Assembly: GCA_030295235.1 (NCBI GenBank)
Contig: AP026138.1
Location: forward strand, 893,501 to 957,500
Length of the DNA: 64,000 nucleotides
Direction: 5' to 3'
Origin: Fistulifera solaris
Lineage: Eukaryota; Bacillariophyta; Bacillariophyceae; Naviculales; Stauroneidaceae
This document shows, in pieces, positions 33,991 to 44,721 of this stretch; the first letter of the stretch is position 1, and the number at the start of each line of letters is the position of its first letter. Position numbers and translations under genes: made by a program. The notes under the pieces were generated by a model. The model saw only the letters and a list, made by a program, of their open reading frames with translations, ran no database searches and was not told the DNA's origin.

Positions 33991-35092
33991 TTCAACTTTA
34001 AAGTTAAATAGTTTGTGGATAAATCGGATTTAAAATCACAAAAGTTGAACTTACCCGTAATCCGTAAATGAATCTGATGAAACAAAATCCACCAAGCTTC
34101 TTTATCTTTGGGCACCAATAGGGCACCAAAGTATGAGAAGAAACCTGGTAACGATAATACAGACCGAGACGCTCTTTCAATCTTTAACACAAGTGTCTAT
34201 CCAGTAAGTGTATTTGTATGAGAAGTTGTATATGACATGAACTTAATGCAGTCCACATTTTTCGGGACTGAGACTAAATTCATTCCGAGAAATTGATAAT
34301 CACCGGTTTACATAGAGAAGAGACTGATGTCAACAACCAGTTCTCGAAACGAATCATTTTTAACCGACTTAAGGGCAAGCAATGAAGCAATGAGCTGCAA
34401 CAATTAACTGGTGCCGGGACTGATCAGCGGCTGAGTCGATGGTGCTTTACAGTAGAGAAAGTAATACTATAAAAGGACAAGTTTCCAAAAAAAAGTACTG
34501 TAGCCAGTCCGCGATTGATATTATTTATACAAAGACCATAGTAGGGCTAAAAGCCCCTATTTGTTTGTAGATCTTTGCTGTTTCCCGCCTTATGGATATA
34601 TTGGACTCGCGACTCCGTTTCATGTTTCATCGATGTGTTATTACCGGAGTAATTCTTATACTCTTATACCGAGCATCAAGACTTTCTACTTTCTATCGTG
34701 TCATTTCCTTGCTTTCTATGACCTGTGTCACGAAGTGGCTGCGATATAATAGGGAATGTAGCATTGACTCTCTAAGAAACTAGAAACAGAGTTATAGTCA
34801 GCGAATCAAATGTCAAATTTCAGCCGTGCCTTCTACTTTATTAGTATAACAAGAACTGTTACTTAGGTTGAACATTGAAGGGCAATTGCAAGCGTCGTTT
34901 TTTTAGTACTTGAAATCGCATATTGGGACTTAGAAGAAGAGCTTTTCGCTTTTCTGCACGGGCAACGATTGCTCCCCCAACACTCCACCTATCAAAAATA
35001 ATCAAAACTGGGAAACGTCGACGAACTACGAATAGCGGCATCAATCAACAAAATCGAACATTAAACACAAGAGAGAGATCTTGCTTCATCAA
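33991..35092. other. intergenic, nothing recognised
   Basis: AT-rich. Small ORFs at 34561-34783 and 34859-35156 lack coding character. Confidence 0.4.
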
Positions 35093-36532
35093 ATGGCAAG
35101 CAGGGTGCGGAATCGAGCATCTTTTGTTCCCCCACTTGAGAATCGACAGCAATTAGAAATGCCGTTAAGCATGTCATCGTGTCAGCAGCGCAAAGCGCCC
35201 TCGAAGACGCTTATTGAAACTGCCCTGAATGTGTCTCCTCATCAACCGACGACACCACTATCTTTTCCATCTAAGAAAGGAATACAGGATCCTGCTACAG
35301 CCGGAAAGAAGAGAACACCGCAAAGACAGTCTCCAGTCACTTCTCTGGATATTTTTCTGGCTTCTTCTTCTCGTAAATCAAAGAATCGCGTCAAAAGTCC
35401 CAAAGGCGTTACTGAGCTCCCAGGAAAATCGTCAAGCTTGTTATCACCTACGAAAAACGATTTTTTCTACAAAATGAAGCAGGAAGATCCACCAGCTGTC
35501 GTCGCAAGCGAACAGCCTACGCAGTCGCCTCATCAATCTGCTGTAAAGGACGCTGAGGGATGTAGAACGACTTTATCAGGTCAGGCGAAGTGCGAGAAAT
35601 CACCAACGTGCTGTCCTGCACTTGATTCTATCGCAAGCACAAGCTCTGATGTGTCGCCGCAAAAACCGAAGCGGATATCTGATGCAGAGCCTTTAGCATC
35701 GGATAATAAGCCTCCTACGCAACCATCTCCAACTCAATGCAATACAGCACAGGACAAAACTGACCCAGTGCTAAACAAGAACGTCGATAGCATTCCCACC
35801 AAGCCGGCGAGAACTTTGAGCAAAGGTGCAAAGACACAGAATGCCGTCTTTCGTCCCAAGACGCCACAAAAACGATTCCTAAAGAAGGGGATCAAGCTTA
35901 GTCCTACTCTTTTCATGGCGTCCATCTCATCACGTGCTGCTAAGATGAAAGCTATTGCAGAGTCCCCAAAAGCATTGAGGAATCTATTTGTGGGCATTGT
36001 GTCACCGAAATCCGCAGACGACGATACCCATTCGATCGAAACGCCCACGAAAAATACGAAGACAGCAGAGGCAACAAACTTCCGCCGCATGATGGCACCT
36101 GACTTGACCGTATCAGCATCCGAAGCTAATGACAGCAGCTCCTCCTTGAAGATTTCTGACTTATCGGATACACCGAGTCGGGCGAAGCAAATATCGCTAC
36201 CCGAGTTGTTGGGCCGATCTTTGCAGCACGACGTAAACGGTGAGGACAGTATGGACGATATGTTCGGAAAAGACGGTGAAAGCGAGACAACCGTTACCGA
36301 AGATCAGCGTACGCCCCTGTGCTATGACCGTTGGCACTGTTCAACGCCATGTCTACCATCGCCTAGTTTCGCTTTCCACCAGACCTCGGTGCGACGCTTG
36401 GCTTGCAGTCCAACTCACGGCAACAGCAACAGCAAGAACAATTCGGTTAACTTGCAACTCAACGCTTCTTCTTCTTCGGATTTATTCATGCCGACTAAAC
36501 CTCGTCGCTACAATAGCAGAGATTGTTCCTAA
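35093..36532 (+). CDS. Ser/Thr-Pro-rich disordered protein ending in MPTKPRRYNS
   Basis: 479 residues from the ATG at 35093 (MASRVRNRAS); an upstream in-frame TTG is ignored. Rich in Ser-Pro and Thr-Pro (KSPKG, LLSPTK, VSPQKP, KTPQKR, LSPTLF, ESPKAL, VSPKSA), the pattern of proline-directed kinase substrates such as those of CDK or MAPK. Basic in the middle (KTPQKRFLKKGIKLSP), acidic near 400-420 (EDSMDDMFGKDGESE). The C-terminus SSDLFMPTKPRRYNSRD carries the same MPxKPxRR motif as the gene at 29051. No folded domain recognised. It could be nuclear; that is inference from composition only. Confidence 0.65.
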   Translation: MASRVRNRASFVPPLENRQQLEMPLSMSSCQQRKAPSKTLIETALNVSPHQPTTPLSFPSKKGIQDPATAGKKRTPQRQSPVTSLDIFLASSSRKSKNRVKSPKGVTELPGKSSSLLSPTKNDFFYKMKQEDPPAVVASEQPTQSPHQSAVKDAEGCRTTLSGQAKCEKSPTCCPALDSIASTSSDVSPQKPKRISDAEPLASDNKPPTQPSPTQCNTAQDKTDPVLNKNVDSIPTKPARTLSKGAKTQNAVFRPKTPQKRFLKKGIKLSPTLFMASISSRAAKMKAIAESPKALRNLFVGIVSPKSADDDTHSIETPTKNTKTAEATNFRRMMAPDLTVSASEANDSSSSLKISDLSDTPSRAKQISLPELLGRSLQHDVNGEDSMDDMFGKDGESETTVTEDQRTPLCYDRWHCSTPCLPSPSFAFHQTSVRRLACSPTHGNSNSKNNSVNLQLNASSSSDLFMPTKPRRYNSRDCS

Positions 36533-36645
36533 TAGCAATCGCCAAAATTTTCCCAGCAAGGATGAATTTCCTCAAACTAACATTTTGATAGGACAACTTT
36601 TTAATCTGGAACACGGTTATAACACATGTGCGGTATACTGCAGTT

Positions 36646-37908
36646 CTATTTGCCCATTTCCATGGTTGAATTGTGACATTCTGTCGGAGCTGATGTAGGT
36701 TCTGGTGTGGGCTCGGGGACAACCGGAACTGGTACAGCAGTTTCATCTTCGCAGTCATGCGTCGAGCTTTCTTTGAGTACCGTAGGTGCAGGTGTTGGGG
36801 CGCAATCATGAGCCATATCGTGATAGAAATAGATCCAATGAAGATTGAAACCTCCTGCCAAGATATTAATGCGAAGTGGCTGCAGTCCTGTTGTTGTTAC
36901 CTCCATTTGCACAGCAACGGTCTCGAAGCTTTCCCACGCACTTGTCACCGGCATCCCATCCACAAAAGCAACAACGCGTTGCGATCCGACATCCATTTCA
37001 AATGCTCCTTCTCCATCTGGGGACGCTACGTTCATGGAAACTTTATACTTGCCGACCATGGGGAAATCGACCATGTACTCAACGTAGTCTCCAGGGTCCA
37101 GAAACCCAACGATTCCGATCCCCTCCGTCGATGTCTCAACTTCAACACCTTGCATGGTAGAATAGTCTGCCGCATCGACCATGAACGTCCACTTATCGAC
37201 CTCGTCCGGCACGAATTCCGAACTAGGAACTGGTGCTAAGGTTGGAACACTCACCGGTGGCAAGACGGGCGGAGCTACGGGGGTCATGCCAGGTACAATA
37301 GTCGGTGAACTAACAGGGGAAGTGACAGGAGAGCCGACTGGAACCATCACTGGTGTTGCAACAGGAGCCATGGTAGCTGGGGTCGCAACAGGGGGACTTG
37401 CCGGTGACATTGTAGTTGTAGCTGGCGCAAGAGTTCCGTCCTGCTGTTTAAAGTACATCCAAAGCAAATTGAATCCCTGTTCCTCGACATTGACAGAAAG
37501 CGTGTAAGAACCAGCCGGAAGCGTGACAAATCGGCTGATAGGCTTGTATCGCTGCCAATTTCCGGATGCTGGAAGATCTTCAAAGGTTGCAAGAACTTCG
37601 CCCGTATCGGCATTCGTAATTGTGAAGCGACCCCCGCCATCGGGACTTGCTAGGCGAACTTGCAACAAATATGATTCCTCGACCGGAATTTCCATAGGAT
37701 ATTGAATAACGTCGCCGCTTTTCAACTGGGAAAGATTGTCAGTTCCTTCCGATGACGGCTCTGCGACAATCCCTTCACTAGCCGACAAAAACGGTACGGC
37801 TGGAATGAAGTGAAATAGTTTACTTTCTTGTGTGCGTCGCAAATACTTGGCATTTGCAACCGAAGCAATTAGCAACAGACAAAGGATTGATTTCATGGTG
37901 ACTGACAT
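36646..37908 (-). CDS. secreted protein with two CBM6-like modules
   Basis: 420 residues from the ATG at 37908 (an internal Met 12 bases on is also possible). A signal peptide MKSILCLLLIASVANA precedes a first CBM6-like module: SGDVIQYPMEIPVEESYLLQV, LASPDGGGRFTI, GNWQRYK, QGFNLLWMYF. A Pro/Thr/Val-rich linker of about 75 residues follows (repeats like PVATPATMAPV). The second module is DYVEYMVDFPMVGKYKVSMNVASP, GAFEMDVG, TSAWESF, GGFNLHWIYFYH. The end is again Pro/Thr-rich. CBM6 modules bind beta-glucans or related polysaccharides; no catalytic domain is present. It probably acts at the cell surface or in the extracellular matrix. The module family is recognised by pattern (GD-V-Y, G-Y-V, W, FNL-W--F). 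Confidence 0.8.
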   Translation of the reverse strand: MSVTMKSILCLLLIASVANAKYLRRTQESKLFHFIPAVPFLSASEGIVAEPSSEGTDNLSQLKSGDVIQYPMEIPVEESYLLQVRLASPDGGGRFTITNADTGEVLATFEDLPASGNWQRYKPISRFVTLPAGSYTLSVNVEEQGFNLLWMYFKQQDGTLAPATTTMSPASPPVATPATMAPVATPVMVPVGSPVTSPVSSPTIVPGMTPVAPPVLPPVSVPTLAPVPSSEFVPDEVDKWTFMVDAADYSTMQGVEVETSTEGIGIVGFLDPGDYVEYMVDFPMVGKYKVSMNVASPDGEGAFEMDVGSQRVVAFVDGMPVTSAWESFETVAVQMEVTTTGLQPLRINILAGGFNLHWIYFYHDMAHDCAPTPAPTVLKESSTHDCEDETAVPVPVVPEPTPEPTSAPTECHNSTMEMGK

Positions 37909-39599
37909 AGCAATCAGGCATTTGATAGTCAATCAAATGAATGAATGAACGAAAGCGGAAACGAAAAGTGACCGCATGTCGATTTGCAAATAGCCTTCTC
38001 GCTAATGAATCTGATTGGGGAAATGCATGTCAAATACTCTACATAAAACGTGTATACAGTCGACAATAATGACCTTTCTTTTTTTCCGTTCGTCCGTGTC
38101 CGGCCGAAAACATGACGAATGACGAAGGCCTCGAAATAAATAAGAATGATGGCCTTGTCGCTTCACATTTTTTCATCTGTTTCTTCGAGAACGCATTGGC
38201 TCTGCTCAGCTGACAAACCATAATGAGTAATACGTAATTCGCACAAATCGGTTAACTGCATACGTGCTTCGATAGCCGCTTTAACGCGCCTCGACGACGC
38301 TTTTTGCAAAATTCAATGCAGATCAATTCTGCACCGACGGTATTTGCTGTTGCCTCTTTGTGCACATATCAAAGTAAAGGCCCTTGAAATAGTTGCTTAT
38401 GCCGATGAAAAGTCGAAAAAATAGCTCTGGAAAAGACGAACCGATAGGCAATCAAAAGTACAACGCCGATAATCGATGAGTCAAAATATTGGTACTGAAG
38501 AAAACGGCGTATCCTTTTCCTAAAAGCAGCTTGCATCGGCGCGATTTTTGGTGCCTCCGTGTTCTGGCAAAATAAGACGATGCATGACGTATGCAAGTTC
38601 TCTAGTTTCAATCTGAAGCGCGTCAAACTATATGGAAAAAGACACACGTTTCTATCGACAAAGCGACAAAGTGATACCACTTGTACAAGACTCTGTTGAT
38701 TCAATGCGGCTCATTGACGAAGTATGATGACATCGACAGTATATGCTAGGGACCTGAAGATGACAAGAGCGGTCAGAAATATGTTTCAACTAGGGGAGCT
38801 ATGAGGGTGAGCTCTATCTACTATATGCTTACAGACTATTCAGGCTTCCAATACAAACGGAACTAAAAAAGTTTTTAAAGCATCTAAAGTTTAAAGCGCT
38901 TGAGCAACAAGATTCGTGTAGAATCTGGTTCAGATTAGCGCCACTAGTCAGCCATGAGTAAAGTCAGCAGTCAGCAGCAAACTTCTACGAAATTATGAGA
39001 AGATTCGCTTATTGCTTTGTCGTGACATCCGAAATAAGTGGAAAGCTGCAGGAAAGCTGCACAGAGGCAGATTCTCTCGAAATATCTCTTATGGGTGGAG
39101 CGAGAACATAAAGTAGACTTGAGTCCTGACTCCAAAGTGTCTGGTGTCTAGTTAACTGAGTTGGAATTATTTTTAGAAATCAAGTACGTAATCCATAGCA
39201 TTTACACGGATCTCGCGCAAACCACAAAGGACTTTCTGGTTTGCTAGAGTGACAAAGTCATTTGTTTAATCACTTATGAACACTTGTACGTAGTCATTCC
39301 TCGTCATTCTTATCGGCCAATGAAGCATACCATAACTTTTGGAAGGTTTAGGTAGAGCGAGGAAAAAAAACCTTTCATGTTTCTATTCTGTGCGATCGAG
39401 CTCATCGTAGTCTATGCTCGACTTGATTCAAAATACATCAAAGTTAAAACAAGAAAGAGACAACCCACATCCGAGGTTACTCAGGCAAGCTGTTGTTGAT
39501 CTTACAATCGCTATTCCTTTGCAATGAGTGGGAAGTTGTCGTCCAGCGTCTCTCTCCCCTCAAGCTTTACGGCGTTTCATGACAGTCTAATCATAGTAG
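37909..39599. other. intergenic, nothing recognised
   Basis: Long AT-rich stretch. ORFs of 60-111 codons on the minus strand (38039, 38369) lack coding character. Confidence 0.4.
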
Positions 39600-39962
39600 A
39601 TGACAGGGCGCTTTCAAAATATCCCTGTCGAAGCTCTTTTGTCGGAAAGGAAACATTATCGCCGCTTCAGGCGATGTCATGAGAGACCGAACTCTAGCCA
39701 TGCATTATTCAATCGCACTATACCAAATCATCATGATCGCTGAAGCAACGATTTCGCGAGATGCAGTAAACCAAAAATGCCGTTACGCAATAAGGAATCT
39801 GACACGATCGAAAAAACTCTTGTACCAGTGGTCCGTGGGAATTTATCACAAACCCCGTGTGAACAGATCCTTAAAGAAGCTCTTCGCATCATGAAGGACT
39901 GCTCATCCGTATCGCCGAAAGCTCCATGTTTACTTCAGGACGAGCTGAAAGTTTCCTCTTGA
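39600..39962 (+). pseudogene. open frame with one internal TGA, unassigned
   Basis: From the ATG at 39600 the frame reads MTGRFQNIPVEALLSERKH ... NHHDR, meets TGA at 39741, and continues to 39962 with protein-like text (LVPVVRGNLSQTPCEQIL, ALRIMKDCSSVSPKAPC). 120 codons with a single stop. It may be a decayed gene, a base error, or (least likely) a selenocysteine codon; no redox CxxU context is seen. No family recognised. Confidence 0.3.
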
Positions 39963-40259
39963 ACTTCATTCTTGTCTACATTTTTCATTCATAATCCCTG
40001 TACGTAAATCGAATAGTTTTGAAATCAGCCGTTGTCTCTCAAACGGAACGAAGCGACCTTTCGCTACTTCTCGACCCCTACGGATAAAATCGGATGATAA
40101 TGGAAGAGCGAACTTCCATCGCTGTCGTGTTCTAAGAGTCGGTAAAAACAATGGATAGCGCTTTCGTGGTGGAGAGAATGGTCGATCCTAATTGTGACTC
40201 AACTCAATGAAAAGCGCGGTAACTTTCCCACCAAGTATGTCAAACAAAAACAATGGCAT

Positions 40260-40802
40260 TCATTTCTTCCTTCTTCGACGCAATGTAACAGTTCCTGGTT
40301 CCAAGCGTTGCACTTGAGCCGGTCTCGATGACTCTCTTTCTGCTAATTGTCGCGCCATTTCCCAATATCCTCCTTTGTCTTTCCCACCATGCGAGAGCGT
40401 TTCATAAGCTCGAATGACTTCTTTTCTAGTAGCATCGTCCATTTCAAAGGCGAGATGATCTTCTCGAAAATAGGGTGCTATTTCAGGATCCGACGTTGAC
40501 TGGCTAATACCTTTCGTCGAGTTCTTCTGAACGATTTGTTCAAAAGCCTGGCGGTAGCGGATAAAAGCAGCCTGTGAATCTGCAGGAGATCCAGAAATGC
40601 TATTTCGATCCGGATGATGATGCATGGCCGCTTTTAAGAAAGCTTGTTTGACAATCGTGTAATCGCTGTCGCGGGGAACTCCAAGAATCGCGTAAGGACA
40701 AGAATGAGAAAACGCATTGCCGGAAAAGAAAACCTTTGGAATTAAGCTAGATCGAACGAATGCTTTTGTTAAATAAAACTGTGCCTTGGTGATTGAAAGC
40801 AT
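40260..40802 (-). CDS. J-domain (DnaJ-like) protein, likely mitochondrial
   Basis: 180 residues from the ATG at 40802. The first ~30 residues (MLSITKAQFYLTKAFVRSS) are basic, amphipathic and lack acidic residues, as in mitochondrial presequences. The J domain follows at about 35-95: PYAILGVPRDSDYTIVKQAF, LKAAMHHHPDRNS with the HPD motif intact, and FIRYRQAFEQIVQ as helix III. J domains stimulate Hsp70 ATPase. The C-terminal part (YFREDHLAFEMDDATRKEV, GGYWEMARQLAERES) has no Zn finger or substrate domain and ends basic (TLRRRRKK). It is a short class C type; the Hsp70 partner is unknown. Confidence 0.82.
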   Translation of the reverse strand: MLSITKAQFYLTKAFVRSSLIPKVFFSGNAFSHSCPYAILGVPRDSDYTIVKQAFLKAAMHHHPDRNSISGSPADSQAAFIRYRQAFEQIVQKNSTKGISQSTSDPEIAPYFREDHLAFEMDDATRKEVIRAYETLSHGGKDKGGYWEMARQLAERESSRPAQVQRLEPGTVTLRRRRKK

Positions 40803-42902
40803 CTTTTAAAAGTGTGGTCTTTCTTGATGAAGCTTCATTGTTGTGCTGCCTTTTTTGCGTTGCGTTGCGTTTCGTTGCGTTTTCTCTGTTATCACGTCTC
40901 GTGACTTAGTTAGGAAGTTTCAGTCATGGTCAAATTCCGCCTACACTTCAAGATTATAGGGAAATCGATATAAACAATCTAGGCATTCCATTTCGAAGAC
41001 AACAAGAAGCATAGCTTGTAACAGCGACTCATGTATAAAATAAAATTAGAGAGAAGAAAGATTGGAATTATGGGATATTTCATTTATCAAAATGTCAAAA
41101 GTGATAAACCAGTGCAACTAGAATTTTTTTGTGTCCATTTACTGGTAGTTGCTGCGCTCATCATTTTCCTCTCAACTACAATAGACACGTCCATTATCAT
41201 TATTAATGAGATCACTCAGCAAAAAGCTTCGGTTAAAAAGATTACGAAGCACAAATGCTTTTTATTGACCAAACCCAGATCTCTAGGGACGAGCGTTTTA
41301 AACTTGTGGGTTAGTGAGTCCACAGTCCACACCCAGTGCTCGGAACAGCCACTAAAACGCTTAGCAGCTCTCTTCTGATTTCCCCTTGGCGTTTGACGTT
41401 GGCTTAAAGAACTAAGCGCAAATGCCTACCGATACCCTGTACTCGCTCCGGCTTGATGTTTTAATTCTCAACCTGGAAGGATAGGAAGCTCGATGGTCGA
41501 GCTAAAAAGTGGGATGCAAAATGCGTCTAAAATACCCTGGATTGAGCCTGCCAGACAGTGCAAAGCGACCGAGATGTTAGCCATTTATTGAATGTTGACA
41601 AGTTGTGCGTGTTTTCGAATTGCAGAGAGGGCAGAGGACCAGCGAGTGAAGGAGACAGACTCTGCCTGTAAGTAGGGCTAAGTTTCGAAAACGAAAACAG
41701 TTCAACCTTCAACCTTCAATGTTTTCAATTTTCAATCTTCAATGCATCATGCTAGAGGCTAGTATAGTTCTTCAAATACCGGTATCAGGATTTTCGATAC
41801 CGGAATACGGTATTGTACGGTATCGTACGGTATCGATACCGTATTGGGTTTCAGCGCCTTGACGGGAAAGCTCTCGCATCTTCACGTTAACTGCCGCGGA
41901 ATCACGGGAATCCAGTCGTACGTGCCCCAGTCGTGTTTGAACTAACTTCAAATACCGGTATCGAAAATCCCAATACCCGAATACCGGTATTATACTGGTA
42001 TTATACCGTACGGTATTGCGGTATTCTAGAGGCCGTCGAACTATAGAGGCTAGAGTAACTAGTAACTACTGTAGTAACGTAGTAACGCATGCAGCTTGCT
42101 AAGTAACCAGTAAACGGTAACCAGTGACAGAAAACACTAACTTATAATCTTATAAACTTTAGTTTGGAATCGTGAATAGACATTGAAGCTAAAAGCATAG
42201 AGCTTCGGAAGCCGAAAGTCAACGTTGAACGTCAAACGTTCCCCTCGGGACATTTTCTGCAGTGCGAAAAGCGAAAAGATAATCATCAGTGCACGGTGCA
42301 CGGCTCACGGCTATGCGAGTGCGAGATGCGAGAAACGAGAATGTTTAGGCTTTAGGCTGCAACCTGCAACCTCTCTTTAGCTTGCTCTTTAGCAAGTACT
42401 TGTGCAGTACAGTAGCAGGTGGTAGGTGGTAGGTCCAGAGAGGAGTCTGGTACAGTAGAGGGTACTGTAGAGGGTAGAGGCTAAGAGCTAAGAGGCTTTA
42501 GTACTGTAGACTCTAGAGTCTCTAGAGAGATGAGAGATGTACGTAGCGCGTAGCGCGTGTAATTCACGATCAGTTGGGTACTGGTACTGTGACCGAAGAC
42601 TCTTTGTTTTTCGACACTATAGAACTATTGTACTTCGAAACGTCAAATTACTAGTGACTGAGCATAATGACCCTTTCGTTCGGCGCCTGCGGACTGCGGA
42701 CAAGTGTTATATGGCTTTTTGTCTATGCAGTTTCCCCAATAGGCTTCCATTGGTCTCCGTGTCCGCAATGACATCGCTGGTTCCCCTACATCTTAGCTTA
42801 TACTCTCCTACTTCTTCGGCGTTTTGTCTGATTTTCTCCGTGTTCATAATCTGAAAAAAGCCAACCCGCAATCAAACCGCTCGTCTTCTCGAGAATTTGA
42901 CC
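40803..42902. other. intergenic with ATACCGGTAT-rich repeats
   Basis: 2.1 kb without a supported gene. A weak ORF at 41031-41378 has one hydrophobic stretch but no other support. The 3' half is built from short repeated words (GTAGTAACGTAGTAACG, AGGTGGTAGGTGGTAGG, CTAGAGTCTCTAGAG). Confidence 0.45.
41771..42030. repeat. two patches of GGTAT/ATACC palindromic repeats
   Basis: TTCAAATACCGGTATC occurs at 41771 and again at 41947. Each is followed by ~70 bases dense in ATACCGGTAT, TACGGTATTG and TATCGATACCG words that can pair with themselves. The patches are separated by ~100 bases of ordinary sequence. Possibly remnants of a foldback element. Confidence 0.55.
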
Positions 42903-44149
42903 ATGGGGATTCGTACAACACATAAAGCACCTACACCACAGGGACCCGCCCGAAAAAACAGCACCGAAACGTACGAGGGGTCGAGTGCAAGCAGCGGCAA
43001 CGGCATGCTTCCGGAATCGGATTTTTGCCTACAAACGCCGCACGCGAAAGGTTTGGTGCGGGCCGCAAAGCACATCTCGCATTCACCGACTTTCAGCATT
43101 AGCGGACTAAAGAGTATTCCATCGTTTTCGAGGGATGATTTGGAGGTCGGTTCTGTTCTAGGAGTTGGGGGCTACGGATTTGTGAACAAAGTCAAGACAG
43201 ACAAAATTAAAAATACAAAGAAGAGCAAGTCAAGAACAAACCCCAATTCACAAAGTGACAAGCTTGTCGTAAAGACGCTGTTCCCCCATACAGCACCAAA
43301 TCAATTACTCTCCGGCTGTCATCAGTTAGAGAAGGAAAAGCGAGTGCTTTCGCAACTGAACCATCCAAACATCATTTCGTTAAGGGGTTACTCCGAAAAA
43401 GGTCTAGATAGTATTGCTGAGACAAAACGAATCGATTCATGCTTCCTTTTACTCGACTTTCTTCCCGAAACACTCACGGATCGTATTGAGAAATGGGGTA
43501 GAATCATAAGGACATCACCGAAGAAGAAGACGCAACGTCGATGGTCTTTGTTATCCAGAAAGCGGTTTCCATTCGATCGAGACATGTTCATTGAGCAAAT
43601 CCAGGTCGCTATTGATATTGCCAGTGCTCTGCGGTATCTACACGAGAAACGAATCATTCTCAGAGATCTCAAACCGGTAAGTGTCTTCCACAACGTCATT
43701 TTTTCGGTCTTTCTTTCATCACGTGTCTCATTCTTGCCGAACTCGAAATTAAGGACAATGTCGGCTTCGATGAATCCAACTGTACAAAGCTGTTTGATTT
43801 CGGTCTCATTGCACAGCTTCCTAAATTTTGCAATCTCGACAAGACACACAACATTCCTGGAAACATCGGAACACCGCGATACATGGCGCCTGAGGTACTC
43901 CGAGAGCAGCCGTACAATGTGAAAGCCGATGTATTTTCGTTTTCGCAAGTCCTTTGGGAGATATTAACCCAAGAACGAGCTCCTGGTGCAAATTCTAGTC
44001 GTCCTATGATTCCTAAGGAATGGCCTGGTACACTCCGTCGAATTCTGGAACGCGGCTGGTCGGAGGATTTGAATGAACGACCGTGCATGACGGAATACAA
44101 GTATGCATTAGAAGATTTACTTCGTCAAGCAAAGGAAGCGTCCAATTGA
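42903..44149 (+). CDS. protein kinase, two exons
   Basis: Exons are 42903-43676 and 43754-44149, with a 77-base GT-AG intron between the Pro and Asp of the catalytic loop; 389 residues. An ~80-residue Ser-rich N-terminus precedes the kinase domain: glycine loop LGVGGYGFV (87-93), LVVKTLF (Lys 124), LEKEKRVLSQLNHPNI, then YLHEKRIILRDLKPDN, FDFGLIAQL, GTPRYMAPEVL and ADVFSFSQVLWEILTQ. Catalytic Lys, Glu, Asp (RD) and DFG are all present, but the HRD His is Leu (LRD). Fold type resembles TKL/diatom Ser/Thr kinases with a short C lobe. No membrane or regulatory domain. Substrate unknown. The first-exon frame runs past the intron as a shadow. Confidence 0.88.
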
Positions 44150-44721
44150 TAGCACATCAACAGCAGCGCAAGCTTCACGGTCCCTATACTTCTGTGAGTT
44201 GTTAACTAGGATTCATGTTTGACATGGTTCTAGAGTACAAAATCATTTCTTTGTTAAGTATTACTCCTTACTTCGTATTTTGCTGTGTAAAAATAATGAG
44301 AGTGCTAACGGGAAATGGATGGGTTGCTTTAGGTCGCCATATAGTGATGTTATTGTAGCTTTCATCTTACAGGACTGACAATATTTCATTCCCTGATCGC
44401 ACGCAACACAACGCACCGCAACGCACCGCCAATGCATTCGGACGCCGCGCGCTGTATGCGAACATTATTGAAAGTAACTGCGATGAAGATGTAATGAATG
44501 TGCAAGCAAATGAGGGGGGCTGCCTTTTCCTTTTATCAACAGAACTTCGAATCGATGATTAGATCAGCGACAGCAAAGCTCTAAAGCATACCGCCGTGCA
44601 TGTAAATTTGCTTATTGAATTAATGAAGGAATGAAATACCTCGTCGTCGGGAAAGATATGCAAATCTACGACGAGGTTCAGGGAGATAAATGAGTTGAAA
44701 CACTCTAATCGGCTCGAATGT
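44150..44721. other. intergenic between convergent genes
   Basis: 3' flanks of the kinase and HSF3. Contains a CGCACGCAACACAACGCACCGCAACG simple tract near 44400, nothing else. Confidence 0.4.

Noticed and set aside
37795-37908. KYLRR after the signal peptide as an oomycete-type RxLR effector motif
   Set aside because: Not a true RxLR, no effector architecture; the protein carries CBM6-like modules.
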